A DNA stretch of 64,000 nt from Streptomyces sp. NBC_01723 (GCF_036246005.1 NZ_CP109171.1:3522001-3586000), one strand, 5' to 3'. Positions 23,979 to 33,958 are shown, numbered from the stretch's first letter. A program made the numbers and translations. Notes: generated from the letters alone by a model not told the origin.

Positions 23979-26582
23979 TCAGTCCAGCACCGGCAGCAGC
24001 TCCGGCAGGTGCCCGTCCGAGTCCCGCGCCGCCCGCTGCCGCTCCTCGGGCACCGGCCCGTACAGCGTGGTGCGGGGCTTGGCCGGGCGGCCCGCCGCGT
24101 CCGCGACCGCGATCAGGTCCTTCACCGACTTGTACGAGCCGTAGGAGGAGCCCGCCATGCGGGAGATCGTCTCCTCCATGAGGGTGCCGCCGAGGTCGTT
24201 CGCGCCGGAGCGGAGCATCTCCGCCGCGCCCTCCGTGCCCAGTTTGACCCAGCTTGTCTGGATGTTGGGGATGTGCGGGTGGAGGAGCAGGCGGGCCATC
24301 GCCGTCACCGCGCGGTTGTCCCGGACCGTCGGGCCGGGCCGCGCGATGCCCGCCAGGTACACGGGCGCGTTGGTGTGGATGAAGGGGAGCGTCACGAACT
24401 CCGTGAAGCCGCCCGTGCGCTGCTGGATGCCGGCCAGGGTGCGCAGGTGGCCCAGCCAGTGGCGGGGCTGGTCGACGTGGCCGTACATCATGGTCGAGGA
24501 GGAGCGCAGGCCCAGTTCGTGGGCCGTCTCGATCACCTCGATCCAGGTGGCCGTCGGCAGCTTGCCCTTGGTCAGGATCCAGCGGACCTCGTCGTCGAGG
24601 ATCTCCGCCGCCGTGCCCGGGATCGAGTCCAGGCCCGCCTCCTTGGCCGCGCCCAGCCACTCCCGGATCGACATGCCGGTGCGCGTCGCGCCGTTGACGA
24701 CCTCCATCGGCGAGAAGGCGTGCACGTGCATGCCGGGGACCCGGGCCTTCACCGCCCTCGCGATGTCGAAGTACGCGGTGCCCGGCAGGTCCGGGTGGAT
24801 GCCGCCCTGCATGCAGACCTCGACCGCGCCCACGTCCCACGCCTGCTCGGCGCGGTCGGCGACCTGGTCCAGGGAGAGCGTGTAGGCGTCGGCGTCGGTG
24901 CGGCGCTGGGCGAAGGCGCAGAAGCGGCAGCCGGTGTAGCAGACGTTGGTGAAGTTGATGTTGCGGGTGACGATGTACGTGACGTCGTCGCCCACCACGG
25001 ACTTGCGCACGTCGTCGGCCACCTTGCACAGGGCGTCCAGCGCCGGGCCGTCGGCGTGCAGCAGGGCCAGCGCCTCGTCGTCCGTCAGCCGCGTCGGGTC
25101 GTCGGCCGCCGTGGCGAGCGCGGCGCGCACGTCGGTGTCGATGCGCTCGGGGACCATGCCGGGCGCGGCGGCCTCGCGCAGGGCGCCCCAGTCGCCGTAC
25201 ACCTCGTCGAAGTCGTCGCGGCGGTCCGAGGTGCGGCCCTCGGTGTCGATGGTGGTGTGCAGGTCGGTGCGGCCGGACGCGGTGAACGCCTCGTCCGGCT
25301 CCTGCCACGGACGCCCCACGACCGGCGCGTCCGGGAGCGCCAGGCCGGTCGCCGGGTCGGCGAGGGCCGCCACGTGCGGGCGCAGCCTCGGGTCCAGCCA
25401 GGGCTCGCCGCGCTGGACGAACTCCGGGTAGACGCAGAGACGTTCCCGCAATTCGAAGCCGACCGCCCGGGACTTCGCGGCGAGTTCGTCGATCTGCGGC
25501 CAGGGCCGCTCGGGGTTGACGTGGTCGATGGTGAGCGGGGAGACCCCGCCCCAGTCGTCGATGCCGGCGCCGATCAGCCGCTCGTACTCGGCGTCCACCA
25601 GGTTCGGCGGGGCCTGGAGGCAGGCGGACGGGCCCATGATGTGCCGGGCGACGGCCACCGTGGCGACCAGTTCGTCCAGCTCCGCGTCCGGCATGCCGCG
25701 CATCGCCGTGTCCGGCTTGGCGCGGAAGTTCTGGATGATCAGTTCCTGGATGCCGTGGTAGGCGCGGGAGACCTTGCGCAGCGCGAACAGCGACTCCGCG
25801 CGCTCCTCGTAGGTCTCACCGATGCCGATGAGCAGGCCCGAGGTGAAGGGGACCGAGGAGCGTCCGGCGTCCTCCAGGACGCGCAGCCGCACGGCCGGCT
25901 CCTTGTCCGGGGAGCCGTGGTGCGGGCCGCCGGGCTCGGACCACAGCCGGGTCGCCGTCGTCTCCAGCATCATGCCCATGGACGGCGCCACCGGCTTGAG
26001 CCGCTGGAAGTCCGTCCAGGACAGCACGCCGGGGTTGAGGTGCGGGAGCAGGCCCGTCTCCTCCAGGATGCGGACGGAGATGGCGCGGACGTACGCGATC
26101 GTGTCGTCGTACCCGTGCGCGTCGAGCCACTCGCGGGCCTCGGGCCAGCGGTCCTCGGGCTTGTCGCCCAGGGTGATGAGGGCTTCCTTGCAGCCGAGGG
26201 CGGCGCCCTTGCGCGCGATGTCGAGCACCTCGTCCGGCGACATGAACATCCCGTGCCCCGCCCGGCGCAGCTTGCCGGGGACGGTGACGAACGTGCAGTA
26301 GTGGCACTTGTCCCGGCACAACCGGGTCAGCGGGACGAAGACGCTCTTCGAGTACGTGATGACGCCGGGCCGCCCGGCCGCCTCCAGGCCCGCGTCCCGG
26401 ACCCGGGCGGCGGACGCGGTCAGGTCGTCGAGGTGCTCGCCGCGCGCCTGGAGCAGCACGGCGGCCTCGGACACGTCCAGGGCGACGCCGTCCCGCGCGC
26501 GTTTGAGGGCGCGACGCAGGGAGTTCTCGGTGGGGCCGGCCTGGTCGGCGGGTCCGGTTCCGGAGGTCGCGGAAGTCGTCAT
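23979..26582 (-). CDS. fbiC: Bifunctional FO synthase (CofG/CofH fusion)
   Basis: This 867-aa enzyme makes 7,8-didemethyl-8-hydroxy-5-deazariboflavin (FO), the chromophore of coenzyme F420, from tyrosine and a ribityl-aminouracil. Two radical-SAM domains are fused: an N-terminal CofG-like half with CRDKCHYC (Cys89, 93, 96) and a C-terminal CofH-like half with CYTGCRFC (Cys548, 552, 555). This is the actinobacterial FbiC layout at its usual length. The start is ATG 26582. The DUF385 protein at 29195 and the PNPOx-fold protein at 38415 are possible F420 users nearby. Confidence 0.95.
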   Translation of the reverse strand: MTTSATSGTGPADQAGPTENSLRRALKRARDGVALDVSEAAVLLQARGEHLDDLTASAARVRDAGLEAAGRPGVITYSKSVFVPLTRLCRDKCHYCTFVTVPGKLRRAGHGMFMSPDEVLDIARKGAALGCKEALITLGDKPEDRWPEAREWLDAHGYDDTIAYVRAISVRILEETGLLPHLNPGVLSWTDFQRLKPVAPSMGMMLETTATRLWSEPGGPHHGSPDKEPAVRLRVLEDAGRSSVPFTSGLLIGIGETYEERAESLFALRKVSRAYHGIQELIIQNFRAKPDTAMRGMPDAELDELVATVAVARHIMGPSACLQAPPNLVDAEYERLIGAGIDDWGGVSPLTIDHVNPERPWPQIDELAAKSRAVGFELRERLCVYPEFVQRGEPWLDPRLRPHVAALADPATGLALPDAPVVGRPWQEPDEAFTASGRTDLHTTIDTEGRTSDRRDDFDEVYGDWGALREAAAPGMVPERIDTDVRAALATAADDPTRLTDDEALALLHADGPALDALCKVADDVRKSVVGDDVTYIVTRNINFTNVCYTGCRFCAFAQRRTDADAYTLSLDQVADRAEQAWDVGAVEVCMQGGIHPDLPGTAYFDIARAVKARVPGMHVHAFSPMEVVNGATRTGMSIREWLGAAKEAGLDSIPGTAAEILDDEVRWILTKGKLPTATWIEVIETAHELGLRSSSTMMYGHVDQPRHWLGHLRTLAGIQQRTGGFTEFVTLPFIHTNAPVYLAGIARPGPTVRDNRAVTAMARLLLHPHIPNIQTSWVKLGTEGAAEMLRSGANDLGGTLMEETISRMAGSSYGSYKSVKDLIAVADAAGRPAKPRTTLYGPVPEERQRAARDSDGHLPELLPVLD

Positions 26583-26768
26583 CCTTCGAGCATACGAGCG
26601 GGGTGATCGTGACGCGGAGCACATCCGGAGCGCCCCACCGGGAGGATTCCGGCTCGCTATGCGCGTACCCCCTTCTCTTGCACGGGAGTTCACGGCTCAA
26701 TACGAGGGTTGCACGCACCACCACTGCACCACCGATGTCATGTCACTGACGACGCAGGGAGCAGCAGC

Positions 26769-28277
26769 ATGTGCGAGGACGACCACGCCGGGATCGGCAG
26801 ACGCGCGGTGTTCGTGACGGGAGCCGCCGCCGCGCTTACGTTGGGAAGCGTGAGCTTCGCCTCGGCGGCACCCCGGGAAGAGCGGAGGAGAACCGTGCGC
26901 GGCACCCTGCCGCCGGGCTCCCCCGACTTCGTCTACGTCCCCGTCGAAGTCCCGGCCGGGGTGCGCGAGATACACGTCGCCTACACCTACGACCGCCCCA
27001 CCGTCCCGGCCGGCACCCAGGGCAACGCCCTCGACATCGGCCTCTTCGACGAGCGCGGCACCGAGCTGGGCGGCCGCGGCTTCCGGGGCTGGTCGGGCGG
27101 GGCGCGCACGGAGTTCTTCGTCCGGGCGGACGACGCGACGCCGGGGTACCTCCCGGGGAGGATCCGGCCGGGCACCTGGCACGTCGCCCTCGGCCCGTAC
27201 ACGGTCGCCCCGCAGGGCCTGTCGTACGAGGTCACGATCACACTGACGTACGGCGAGCAGGACGAGACCCCCCGCCCGGTGTACCCGCCCGAGCGGGCCC
27301 GGGGACGGGGCCGTGCCTGGTACCGGGGCGACTGCCACCTGCACTCCGAGTACTCCGACGGCCGCTACACCCTCGCCGAGATCGCGGAGCTGGCCCGTGC
27401 GGCGGGCCTGGACTTCATCAACTCCTCCGAGCACAACACCCACTCGGCCCACGCGCACTGGGCCGACCTCGCCGGGGACGACCTGCTGATCCTGCTCGGC
27501 GAGGAGGTGACGACCCGCAACGGCCACGTCGTCGCCCTCGGCACCGACCCCGGCACCTTCGTCGACTGGCGCTACCGGGCCCGGGACAACCGCTTCGGCC
27601 GTTTCGCCCGGCAGATCCGCCGCGCGGGCGGCCTGGTCGTCCCGGCCCACCCGCACGCCACCTGCATCGGCTGCAACTGGAAGTTCGGCTTCGGCGAGGC
27701 CGACGCGGTCGAGGTGTGGAACGGCGCCTACACGCCCGACGACGAGGTGGCGCTTGCCGACTGGGACGGCATGCTGGTCGCCTCGGTGCGGGACGGCGGC
27801 CGGAGCTGGATCCCGGCGATGGGCAGCAGCGACTCCCACCGCTCCCCCGACGTCATCGGCCGCCCGCAGACCGTCGTCCTCGCCGACGACCTGACGCGGG
27901 AGGCGATCCAGGAGGGCATCAAGGCCGGCCGGTCCTACGTCGCCGAGTCGTCGCGGCTGTCGCTGGCCTTCACCGCGTCCGGCGGCCGGGGCGAGCACGC
28001 CGGGATCGGTGAGCGGCTGCGCGTGGACGGCGACACCCCGGTCACCGTCCGCCTGGAGGTGACCGGCGCCCCGCGCTGCACGGTGCGCCTCGTCACCGAC
28101 CAGGGGGTGCTGTTCACCAGCGACCCGCTGCCGGTGTCCGGTGCGGGCGTCGTGGAGTGGCGGACGACCGCCTCGTACGCGGCGTACGTACGGGCCGAGG
28201 TACGGCACGAGGCGGCGGCCGGTCCGCTGCCGGGGGCGCTGGCGGCGTTCACCAACCCGGTGTTCCTGGGGCCGTAG
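26769..28277 (+). CDS. Exported PHP-domain metallophosphoesterase (CehA/McbA family)
   Basis: The 502-aa product has a twin-arginine-like signal (GRRAVFVTGAAAALTLGS), then a beta-sandwich-like region of about 150 residues, and a PHP domain that opens with CHLHSEYSDG (His190, His192) and continues with SSEHNTHSAH, GEEVTTRNGHV and SSDSHRSPD, all metal ligands of the family. The reaction is phosphoester or carbamate-type hydrolysis; the substrate is unknown. The ATG at 26769 follows AGGGAG. It is divergent from fbiC, and the last 29 nt overlap the convergent nuclease-fold gene. Confidence 0.87.
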   Translation: MCEDDHAGIGRRAVFVTGAAAALTLGSVSFASAAPREERRRTVRGTLPPGSPDFVYVPVEVPAGVREIHVAYTYDRPTVPAGTQGNALDIGLFDERGTELGGRGFRGWSGGARTEFFVRADDATPGYLPGRIRPGTWHVALGPYTVAPQGLSYEVTITLTYGEQDETPRPVYPPERARGRGRAWYRGDCHLHSEYSDGRYTLAEIAELARAAGLDFINSSEHNTHSAHAHWADLAGDDLLILLGEEVTTRNGHVVALGTDPGTFVDWRYRARDNRFGRFARQIRRAGGLVVPAHPHATCIGCNWKFGFGEADAVEVWNGAYTPDDEVALADWDGMLVASVRDGGRSWIPAMGSSDSHRSPDVIGRPQTVVLADDLTREAIQEGIKAGRSYVAESSRLSLAFTASGGRGEHAGIGERLRVDGDTPVTVRLEVTGAPRCTVRLVTDQGVLFTSDPLPVSGAGVVEWRTTASYAAYVRAEVRHEAAAGPLPGALAAFTNPVFLGP

Positions 28278-29097
28278 CCGCCCCCGGCGTTCCCGCGGCG
28301 GGGGCCGCCCCTCCGTCGTCGAGGTCGGCTACGACCGCCGCGTGGTCGGAGGGGCGGACGCCGTCGACGGGGCGGTCGCCGGCCCGCCGTACCGCCCGGA
28401 CCCGGCCGAGACCGCCGGGTCCGGGCGGGCCCACGTACACGTGGTCGATCCGCGCGCTCAGCCCGCCCGGCCCGTCGGGGTCCCCCGGGCCCCAGGTGCC
28501 GGAGGGCAGGCCGGGCCCGGCGTGCAGCCAGGCGTCGTGGAGCCGCGCCGTACGCAGGGGGCGCACCTCCGGGGACTCGGGGAGGGCGTTGAAGTCACCG
28601 GTGACGACGGCCGGGAAGCCGGTGCCGTGCCGGTGCGCGGCGACGAACTCCACCAGGGCCGCGACCTGTGCGCGCCGCGCCTCGGAGGCTCCGGCACCCG
28701 AGTTGAGGTGGACGGTGCAGAAGGACACCTGGTGACCGGGCGCGTCCAGCCGGACGTGGAACGCCAGCCGCCCGTCGTCGACCTCGTCGGGGGCCGGCAG
28801 CCGCAGCACCGCGCGCTCCACGACGGGCCAGCGGCTGAGCACCGCGGTGCCGATGCCGACCGAGCCGTCCCCGATCCGCCGCTGCCACCGCTCGGGCGCG
28901 GGCGAGGGCGCCCAGGCCCAGTGCAGGCCGAGTTCCCGCGCCAGCCACCCGGCGAGGTTCTCGCCGTCGTCGGCGGCCCACACCTCCTGGAGCCCGACGA
29001 CATCGGGCCGCAACTCCCGCAGCACGGCGAGGATCGCCTTCTGCCGGTCGGCCCACGCCCCGAACCGCCACCACAGATTCCACGTCACCACACGCAC
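28249..29097 (-). CDS. Endonuclease/exonuclease/phosphatase family protein
   Basis: This 282-aa EEP-fold protein has all family motifs: TWNLWW at the N-terminus, LQEVWA, TVHLNSGAGA, VVTGDFNALPES, the RIDHVYVG segment and the terminal SDHAAVVADL. The metal and catalytic residues (Asn, Glu, Asp, His) are present. It could act on DNA, phospholipid or another phosphoester. The start is uncertain: GTG 29097 gives the compact family start VRVVTWN, but its ribosome binding site is weak. The C-terminal Ala/Pro-rich tail is encoded in the overlap with the PHP gene. Confidence 0.85.
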   Translation of the reverse strand: MRVVTWNLWWRFGAWADRQKAILAVLRELRPDVVGLQEVWAADDGENLAGWLARELGLHWAWAPSPAPERWQRRIGDGSVGIGTAVLSRWPVVERAVLRLPAPDEVDDGRLAFHVRLDAPGHQVSFCTVHLNSGAGASEARRAQVAALVEFVAAHRHGTGFPAVVTGDFNALPESPEVRPLRTARLHDAWLHAGPGLPSGTWGPGDPDGPGGLSARIDHVYVGPPGPGGLGRVRAVRRAGDRPVDGVRPSDHAAVVADLDDGGAAPAAGTPGAATAPGTPGW

Positions 29098-29194
29098 ACC
29101 CGCACCACCCGTCCGTCCGCCACGCCCGCCCCGCCCGTCCCCCAGAGGTTTTCCGGGAACATGGAGACACAAGAGTCGGAAGGGTGAACGAAGG

Positions 29195-29635
29195 ATGTCG
29201 ATGTCGTCCAACGCCGAGAGGCCGCCCAAGGCCGAGAAGAAGTACCGGGCCGTCACGGCCTTCCAGCGCCGCCTCAACGCCGTCGTACGCAGACTGCCCG
29301 GCCAGACCCTCCTCGAGACCACCGGCCGCGTCTCCGGCCTCCCCCGCCGCACACCGGTCGGCGGACGCCGGGTCGGCGACGACTTCTGGCTGGTCTCGGA
29401 GTTCGGCGAACGGTCCCAGTACGTCCGCAACATCCGCGCCGACCCGCGCGTCCGGGTACGCCTCCGCGGCCGCTGGCACCAGGGAACGGCCCATCTCCTC
29501 CCCGACGACGACCCACTCGCCCGCCTGCGCCGGCTCCCCCGCCTCAACAGCCTGGCGGTACGGGCGATGGGGGTGGGGACGGGGCTGCTGACGGTGCGGG
29601 TGGAGCTGGAGGGGGAGGGGTCAGGGAGCAGGTGA
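29195..29635 (+). CDS. DUF385 family (F420-dependent nitroreductase-like) protein
   Basis: This 146-aa split-barrel protein belongs to the deazaflavin (F420)-dependent nitroreductase family. Typical pieces are LLETTGRVSGLPRRTPVGG, FWLVSEFGERSQYVRNIRAD and VRVRLRGRWHQGTA. Such proteins bind F420 and reduce varied substrates. The FO synthase lies 2.6 kb away. The ATG at 29195 is used; the ATG at 29201 is an alternative with a similar ribosome binding site. Confidence 0.85.
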   Translation: MSMSSNAERPPKAEKKYRAVTAFQRRLNAVVRRLPGQTLLETTGRVSGLPRRTPVGGRRVGDDFWLVSEFGERSQYVRNIRADPRVRVRLRGRWHQGTAHLLPDDDPLARLRRLPRLNSLAVRAMGVGTGLLTVRVELEGEGSGSR

Positions 29636-29728
29636 GAACCTTGTGATCGGCGTCTCCCACGGCTGACGTGGTCGGCATGAACAAGGCAAACTGGCCTGGT
29701 TGCTCAGGATGTCTAGGGGGACGACGGC

Positions 29729-32707
29729 ATGGACGGTGGACCGCGGGTTCCGGAGCAGCGGCGTCCCGGAACCCCGGCGGAACCGGACGGGTCGGCCGCG
29801 CTCCGGTTCGGCGTGCTCGGACCGGTGCGGGCCTGGCGGGGCGAGGGGGCGCTGGCCACCGGCTCCCCGCAGCAGCGCGCGCTGCTGGCCGCGCTGCTGC
29901 TCCGCGAGGGCCGCACGGCGACGGCGGCCGAACTGATCGACGCCCTGTGGGGCGAGGAACCGCCGTCGCAGGCGCTGGCGGCGGTGCGGACGTATGCGTC
30001 CCGGCTGCGGAAGATCCTGGACCCCGGGGTCCTGGTGAGCGAGTCCGGCGGGTACGCCGTGCGCGGTCTCGCCGAGGGGGCGCTGGACCTCGCGGCGGCC
30101 CAGGACCTGGCCACCGGCGCCGAGAAGGCGCGGACCGCGGGGGACCTGTGCCACGCCCGTGACCTCCTGCGCCGCGCGCTCGCGCTGTGGGACGGCGAGG
30201 TGCTGGCGGGCGTTCCGGGACCCTACGCGGAGGCGCAGCGCGTCCGTCTTGAGGAGTGGCGGCTGCAACTCCTCGAAACCTGCCTGGACATGGACCTGGA
30301 GCAGGGCTGCCACGCGGAGGCGGTCTCGGAGCTGACGGCGCTCACGGCGGAGCACCCGCTGCGGGAGCGCCTGCGCGAGCTGCTGATGCTGGCCCTGTAC
30401 CGCAGCGGCCGCCAGGCGGAGGCCCTCGCGGTCTACGCGGACACGCGGCGCCTGCTCGCCGACGAACTCGGCGTCGACCCCCGCCCCGGCCTCCAGGAAC
30501 TCCAGCAGCGCATCCTCCAGGCCGACCCCGGCCTCGCCGAACCGTCGGCCCCGGCCGCGGAGACGGTGCCGTCCCCCGTACGTCCGGCGCAGCTCCCGGC
30601 CACGGTGTCCGACTTCACGGGCCGGGCCTCCTTCGTGCGCGAGCTGAGCGACGTACTGTCCTCCGCGTCCGGGGACGGGAGCGGGAACTCCGGCCGCGTG
30701 ATGGCGGTCTCCGCGCTGGCGGGCATCGGCGGCGTCGGCAAGACCACCCTCGCCGTGCACGTCGCCCACCAGGCGCGGGCCGCCTTCCCGGACGGGCAGC
30801 TGTACGTCGACCTCCAGGGCGCGGGCGCGCGGGCGGCGGAGCCGGAGACGGTGCTGGGCTCGTTCCTCCGCGCCCTCGGTACGGCCGACTCGGCCATCCC
30901 CGACTCCCTGGAGGAGCGCGCCGCCCTCTACCGCTCCGTGCTGGACGGGCGCCGCGTCCTCGTCCTCCTCGACAACGCCCGTGACGCCGCGCAGGTACGG
31001 CCGTTGCTGCCCGGCACGGAGGGCTGCGCGGCGCTGGTGACGGCGCGGGTGCGGATGGTGGATCTCGCCGGGGCGCAGCTGGTCGACCTGGACGTGATGT
31101 CCCCGGAGGAGGCGCTGGCCCTCTTCACGAAGATCGTGGGCGAGGAGCGGGTGGCCTCGGAACGGGAGGCGGCCCTGGACGTGGTCGGCGCGTGCGGCTT
31201 CCTGCCGCTGGCGATCCGCATCGCCGCGTCCCGGCTCGCGGCCCGCCGCACCTGGACGGTCTCGGTCCTCGCGGCGAAGCTGGCGGACGAGCGTCGCCGG
31301 CTTGACGAACTCCAGGCCGGTGACCTGGCCGTCAAGGCCACCTTCGAGCTGGGCTACGGCCAGTTGGAGCGCGCCCAGGCCCGCGCCTTCCGCCTCCTCG
31401 GCCTGGCCGACGGCCCGGACCTCTCCCTGGCGGCCGCGGCTGCGGTGCTGGACCTCCCCGTGGACGACACGGAGGACCTCCTGGAGTCCCTGGTCGACAC
31501 GTCCCTCCTGGAATCGGCGGCCCCGGGCCGCTACCGCTTCCACGACCTGGTCCGCCTCTACGCGCGTGCGTGCGCGGAACGGGACGAGCAACCGCCGAGC
31601 GAGCGGGGGGCGGCGATGTCGCGGTTGCTGGACTTCTATCTGGCTACGGCGGCGGGGGTGTACGCGATCGAGCGGCCCGGCGATCGGCTGGTGGACCACT
31701 TGGAGGTGACCAAGTATCCCGGCCTTCGCTTCGCCGACGGTCCGGCGGCGCTGGACTGGCTGTACACCGAGTCCTCGGCCTTGCTGGCATGTGTACGCCA
31801 GGCCGCCGGGACGGAGAGGCTGCGCCGTGCCGTCGATCTCCTGTGGGCCGCGAGGGACCTGGCGGAGTCCGGCGCCAACTCGCGCCAGTACGAGACGACG
31901 GCAGTGGCCGTGCGCGAAGCGACGCAGGCCGTGGGTGACACCCGCGCGGAGGGCAGGGCGCGTATCGCACTCACCGGGTTCCTGCTGGTGTCCGGCCGCA
32001 TCCAGCAGGCCTCGGAAGAGGCGCGTCTCGCCATGGAGCGGGCAACTGCCGCGGCGGACCCCACCGCCGCGAGCTGGGCTGCACAGGACTGCGGTCTCAT
32101 CGCCCTGCATCAACACCGCTACTCCGACGGCAAGGTGTTCTTCGACCAGGCCATCGAGGGTTTCCGGGCCGCTGGTAACGGCCTGTGCGAGGCGACCGCC
32201 CTGTGCAATCTCTCGCGCGCCTACATGGGGATGGGCAACACCGCCAAGGCCATCGAGTTCGCGCAGAACGGCCTTGCCGTGCACGTCCAGGTCGGCAGCA
32301 CCATGCGCCTGGCCAACGGGCACTACGCCCTCGGCGTCGCCTACGTGACAGCCGGCCGTCACATCGACGCTCTCGCGCAGTTCTCGCAGGCCCTGACCAT
32401 CTTCGTGGACCACAGGCAGCGGCTGTGGGCGGGCACCACCCACTTCAGGATCGCCGAGACCCACCTGACGGCCCACCGTCCCGGTCCGGCCGCACAGCAC
32501 GCCGAACAGGCCCTGGCCCTTGGCTGCATCGGCGGTGACCAGATGCGCGGCAACGTGCTGAAACTCCTCGGGCATTCCCTGAGCGGCCTCGGCGAGGTGG
32601 ACCGGGGACAGGCGTGCTGGCGCGAGGCGCTCAACCTCTACGAGGCCAACGGCTCCCCGGAGGCGGACGCCGTACGAGCCCTGCTGAAGCCCGCGACGGC
32701 GGCCTGA
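29729..32707 (+). CDS. afsR: AfsR, global SARP-family regulator
   Basis: This 992-aa transcriptional activator, close to the 993 aa of S. coelicolor AfsR, is organised as an N-terminal winged helix (LRFGVLGPVRAW, WGEEPPSQALAAVRTYASRL), a bacterial transcriptional activation domain to about residue 275, an NB-ARC ATPase with P-loop GIGGVGKTTLAV (about 331-342) and RVLVLLDNARD, and a C-terminal TPR-like array. In the known system AfsR is phosphorylated by AfsK, binds the afsS promoter and recruits RNA polymerase. The ATG at 29729 has GGGGGA upstream. afsS lies directly downstream. Confidence 0.96.
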   Translation: MDGGPRVPEQRRPGTPAEPDGSAALRFGVLGPVRAWRGEGALATGSPQQRALLAALLLREGRTATAAELIDALWGEEPPSQALAAVRTYASRLRKILDPGVLVSESGGYAVRGLAEGALDLAAAQDLATGAEKARTAGDLCHARDLLRRALALWDGEVLAGVPGPYAEAQRVRLEEWRLQLLETCLDMDLEQGCHAEAVSELTALTAEHPLRERLRELLMLALYRSGRQAEALAVYADTRRLLADELGVDPRPGLQELQQRILQADPGLAEPSAPAAETVPSPVRPAQLPATVSDFTGRASFVRELSDVLSSASGDGSGNSGRVMAVSALAGIGGVGKTTLAVHVAHQARAAFPDGQLYVDLQGAGARAAEPETVLGSFLRALGTADSAIPDSLEERAALYRSVLDGRRVLVLLDNARDAAQVRPLLPGTEGCAALVTARVRMVDLAGAQLVDLDVMSPEEALALFTKIVGEERVASEREAALDVVGACGFLPLAIRIAASRLAARRTWTVSVLAAKLADERRRLDELQAGDLAVKATFELGYGQLERAQARAFRLLGLADGPDLSLAAAAAVLDLPVDDTEDLLESLVDTSLLESAAPGRYRFHDLVRLYARACAERDEQPPSERGAAMSRLLDFYLATAAGVYAIERPGDRLVDHLEVTKYPGLRFADGPAALDWLYTESSALLACVRQAAGTERLRRAVDLLWAARDLAESGANSRQYETTAVAVREATQAVGDTRAEGRARIALTGFLLVSGRIQQASEEARLAMERATAAADPTAASWAAQDCGLIALHQHRYSDGKVFFDQAIEGFRAAGNGLCEATALCNLSRAYMGMGNTAKAIEFAQNGLAVHVQVGSTMRLANGHYALGVAYVTAGRHIDALAQFSQALTIFVDHRQRLWAGTTHFRIAETHLTAHRPGPAAQHAEQALALGCIGGDQMRGNVLKLLGHSLSGLGEVDRGQACWREALNLYEANGSPEADAVRALLKPATAA

Positions 32708-32722
32708 GCCGGCTGACAGGGC

Positions 32723-32766
32723 CGTTCAGCATTCGTTTATCGCCCTCCGTCACGCTCGTTCCTGTC
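32723..32766 (+). promoter_or_regulatory. Tandem 11-nt repeats between afsR and afsS
   Basis: CGTTCAGCATT (32723-32733) and CGTTTATCGCC (32734-32744) are abutting 11-nt units, with degenerate continuations to 32766. 11-nt direct repeats are the known binding format for AfsR and PhoP at the afsS promoter. The best -10 candidate, TAGTGT (32814-32819), is about 70 nt downstream, further than expected, so the exact promoter geometry is unresolved. Confidence 0.45.
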
Positions 32767-32831
32767 ACGCCGTCGCGTCGGGGGGCAGACGGGTGACCAG
32801 CGAGCCGACGGGTTAGTGTGCGGCTCCGAAC

Positions 32832-32869
32832 GCCCGTCCGGTGGCCCTCGGGGGAGCTACCGGACGGGC
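32832..32869 (+). terminator. Perfect hairpin with T-run ahead of afsS (possible attenuator)
   Basis: GCCCGTCCGGT (32832-32842) pairs with ACCGGACGGGC (32859-32869), immediately followed by TTTCCTC. It lies after the TAGTGT -10 candidate and 37 nt before the afsS ATG. It could be the afsR terminator or an attenuator in the afsS leader. Confidence 0.55.
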
Positions 32870-32906
32870 TTTCCTCACTCGTTCAACTTCACGGAGGAGC
32901 AAGCAC

Positions 32907-33092
32907 ATGAGCGACAAGAAGGAAGAAGCGGTCGCCACTCCGCAGGACAACAACATGCCCGCGCCGCCGGCCTCGGACGAGACCGTCACCACGCAGGACA
33001 ACAACATGCCTGTCCCGCCGGCCAAGGACGCCATCCAGACGATGGACAACAACATGCCCACCCCGCCCGCCCTGGACCGGGACGGCAAGTAG
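32907..33092 (+). CDS. afsS: AfsS, small pleiotropic activator of secondary metabolism
   Basis: This 61-aa protein (63 aa in S. coelicolor) is made of three near-identical repeats: PQDNNMPAPPA, TQDNNMPVPPA and TMDNNMPTPPA, the diagnostic AfsS signature. Overproduction stimulates actinorhodin and undecylprodigiosin in S. coelicolor; the molecular action is unknown. The ATG at 32907 has GGAGGAG upstream. It sits directly downstream of afsR, its known activator, and ends at a strong hairpin. Confidence 0.95.
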   Translation: MSDKKEEAVATPQDNNMPAPPASDETVTTQDNNMPVPPAKDAIQTMDNNMPTPPALDRDGK

Positions 33093-33116
33093 ACCTTCTT
33101 CCCGCACGGGGGAATC

Positions 33117-33150
33117 GGCCGCGGCGGCGCGGAGGGGAGCCGCCGCGGCC
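33117..33150 (+). terminator. afsS terminator
   Basis: GGCCGCGGCGGC (33117-33128) pairs perfectly with GCCGCCGCGGCC (33139-33150) across a 10-nt loop, 25 nt past the afsS stop. Confidence 0.85.
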
Positions 33151-33205
33151 GTGGTCGTTCAAATGCGTCGACAGCGCGCGTCGCGACCCGGCAGAGTGGT
33201 CGCCC

Positions 33206-33946
33206 GTGACGAGCAGTGAGCTGTGGAGCCGCGCGACCGCCGACCGCTACGACGCCGAGGAGGCCGAGAACTCCTCGGCCGCCGTCCTCGGACCGACTCT
33301 CGACTTCCTCGCCGGGCTCGCCGGAGACGGCCGGGCCCTCGAATTCGCCATCGGAACGGGCCGCGTGGGCGTCCCGCTCAGGGAACGCGGCGTACCGGTG
33401 GCGGGCATCGAACTCTCCGAGCACATGGCCGCGATGCTGCGGCGGAAGACCGACGAGGACACCCTCCCGGTGACCATCGGGGACATGGCGAAGACCGTCG
33501 TCCCCGGCGAATTCGCCCTGGTCTACCTCGTCTACAACACGATCACGAACCTGCTCACCCAGGACGAGCAGGTCGAGTGCTTCCGCAACGCCGCACGCCA
33601 TCTGCGCCCCGGCGGCCGGTTCGTCATCGAGCTGGGCGTGCCGCCGCTGCGGCGCCTGCCGCCCGGTCAGATCGCGGTGCCGTTCGACGTGTCCGACCGG
33701 CACCTCGGTTTCGACACCTTCGACCTGGTCGAGCAGATCCTCGTCTCGAACCACTTCACCCGCGACGAGAACACCGGCCAGTACCGCCGCGACAACTCCC
33801 GGCACCGGTACGCCTGGCCGGCCGAGCTGGACCTGATGGCCCGGATCGCGGGGCTCGAACTGGAGCGCCGGGTCGCGGACTGGGACGGCTCGCCGTTCGT
33901 CCAGGACTCCGACAAGCACATCTCCGTCTGGCGCAAGCCGGCCTGA
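33206..33946 (+). CDS. Class I SAM-dependent methyltransferase
   Basis: This 246-aa protein has a Rossmann methyltransferase core: motif I ALEFAIGTGRVGVPL, then GIELSEHMAAML, LVYLVYNTITNLLTQDEQ and HLRPGGRFVIELG. The start is GTG 33206 (VTSSELWSRATADRYD). The substrate is unknown. It lies between afsS and the convergent afsK gene, in the position of SCO4424 as recalled. Whether it takes part in the Afs circuit is not known. Confidence 0.85.
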   Translation: MTSSELWSRATADRYDAEEAENSSAAVLGPTLDFLAGLAGDGRALEFAIGTGRVGVPLRERGVPVAGIELSEHMAAMLRRKTDEDTLPVTIGDMAKTVVPGEFALVYLVYNTITNLLTQDEQVECFRNAARHLRPGGRFVIELGVPPLRRLPPGQIAVPFDVSDRHLGFDTFDLVEQILVSNHFTRDENTGQYRRDNSRHRYAWPAELDLMARIAGLELERRVADWDGSPFVQDSDKHISVWRKPA

Positions 33947-33958
33947 GCGCGCCTCGGA

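Noticed and set aside
29621..32575. 984-residue open frame antisense to afsR
   Set aside because: Shadow frame caused by third-position GC bias; composition is Arg/His/Gly/Gln-rich and afsR is unmistakable on the plus strand.
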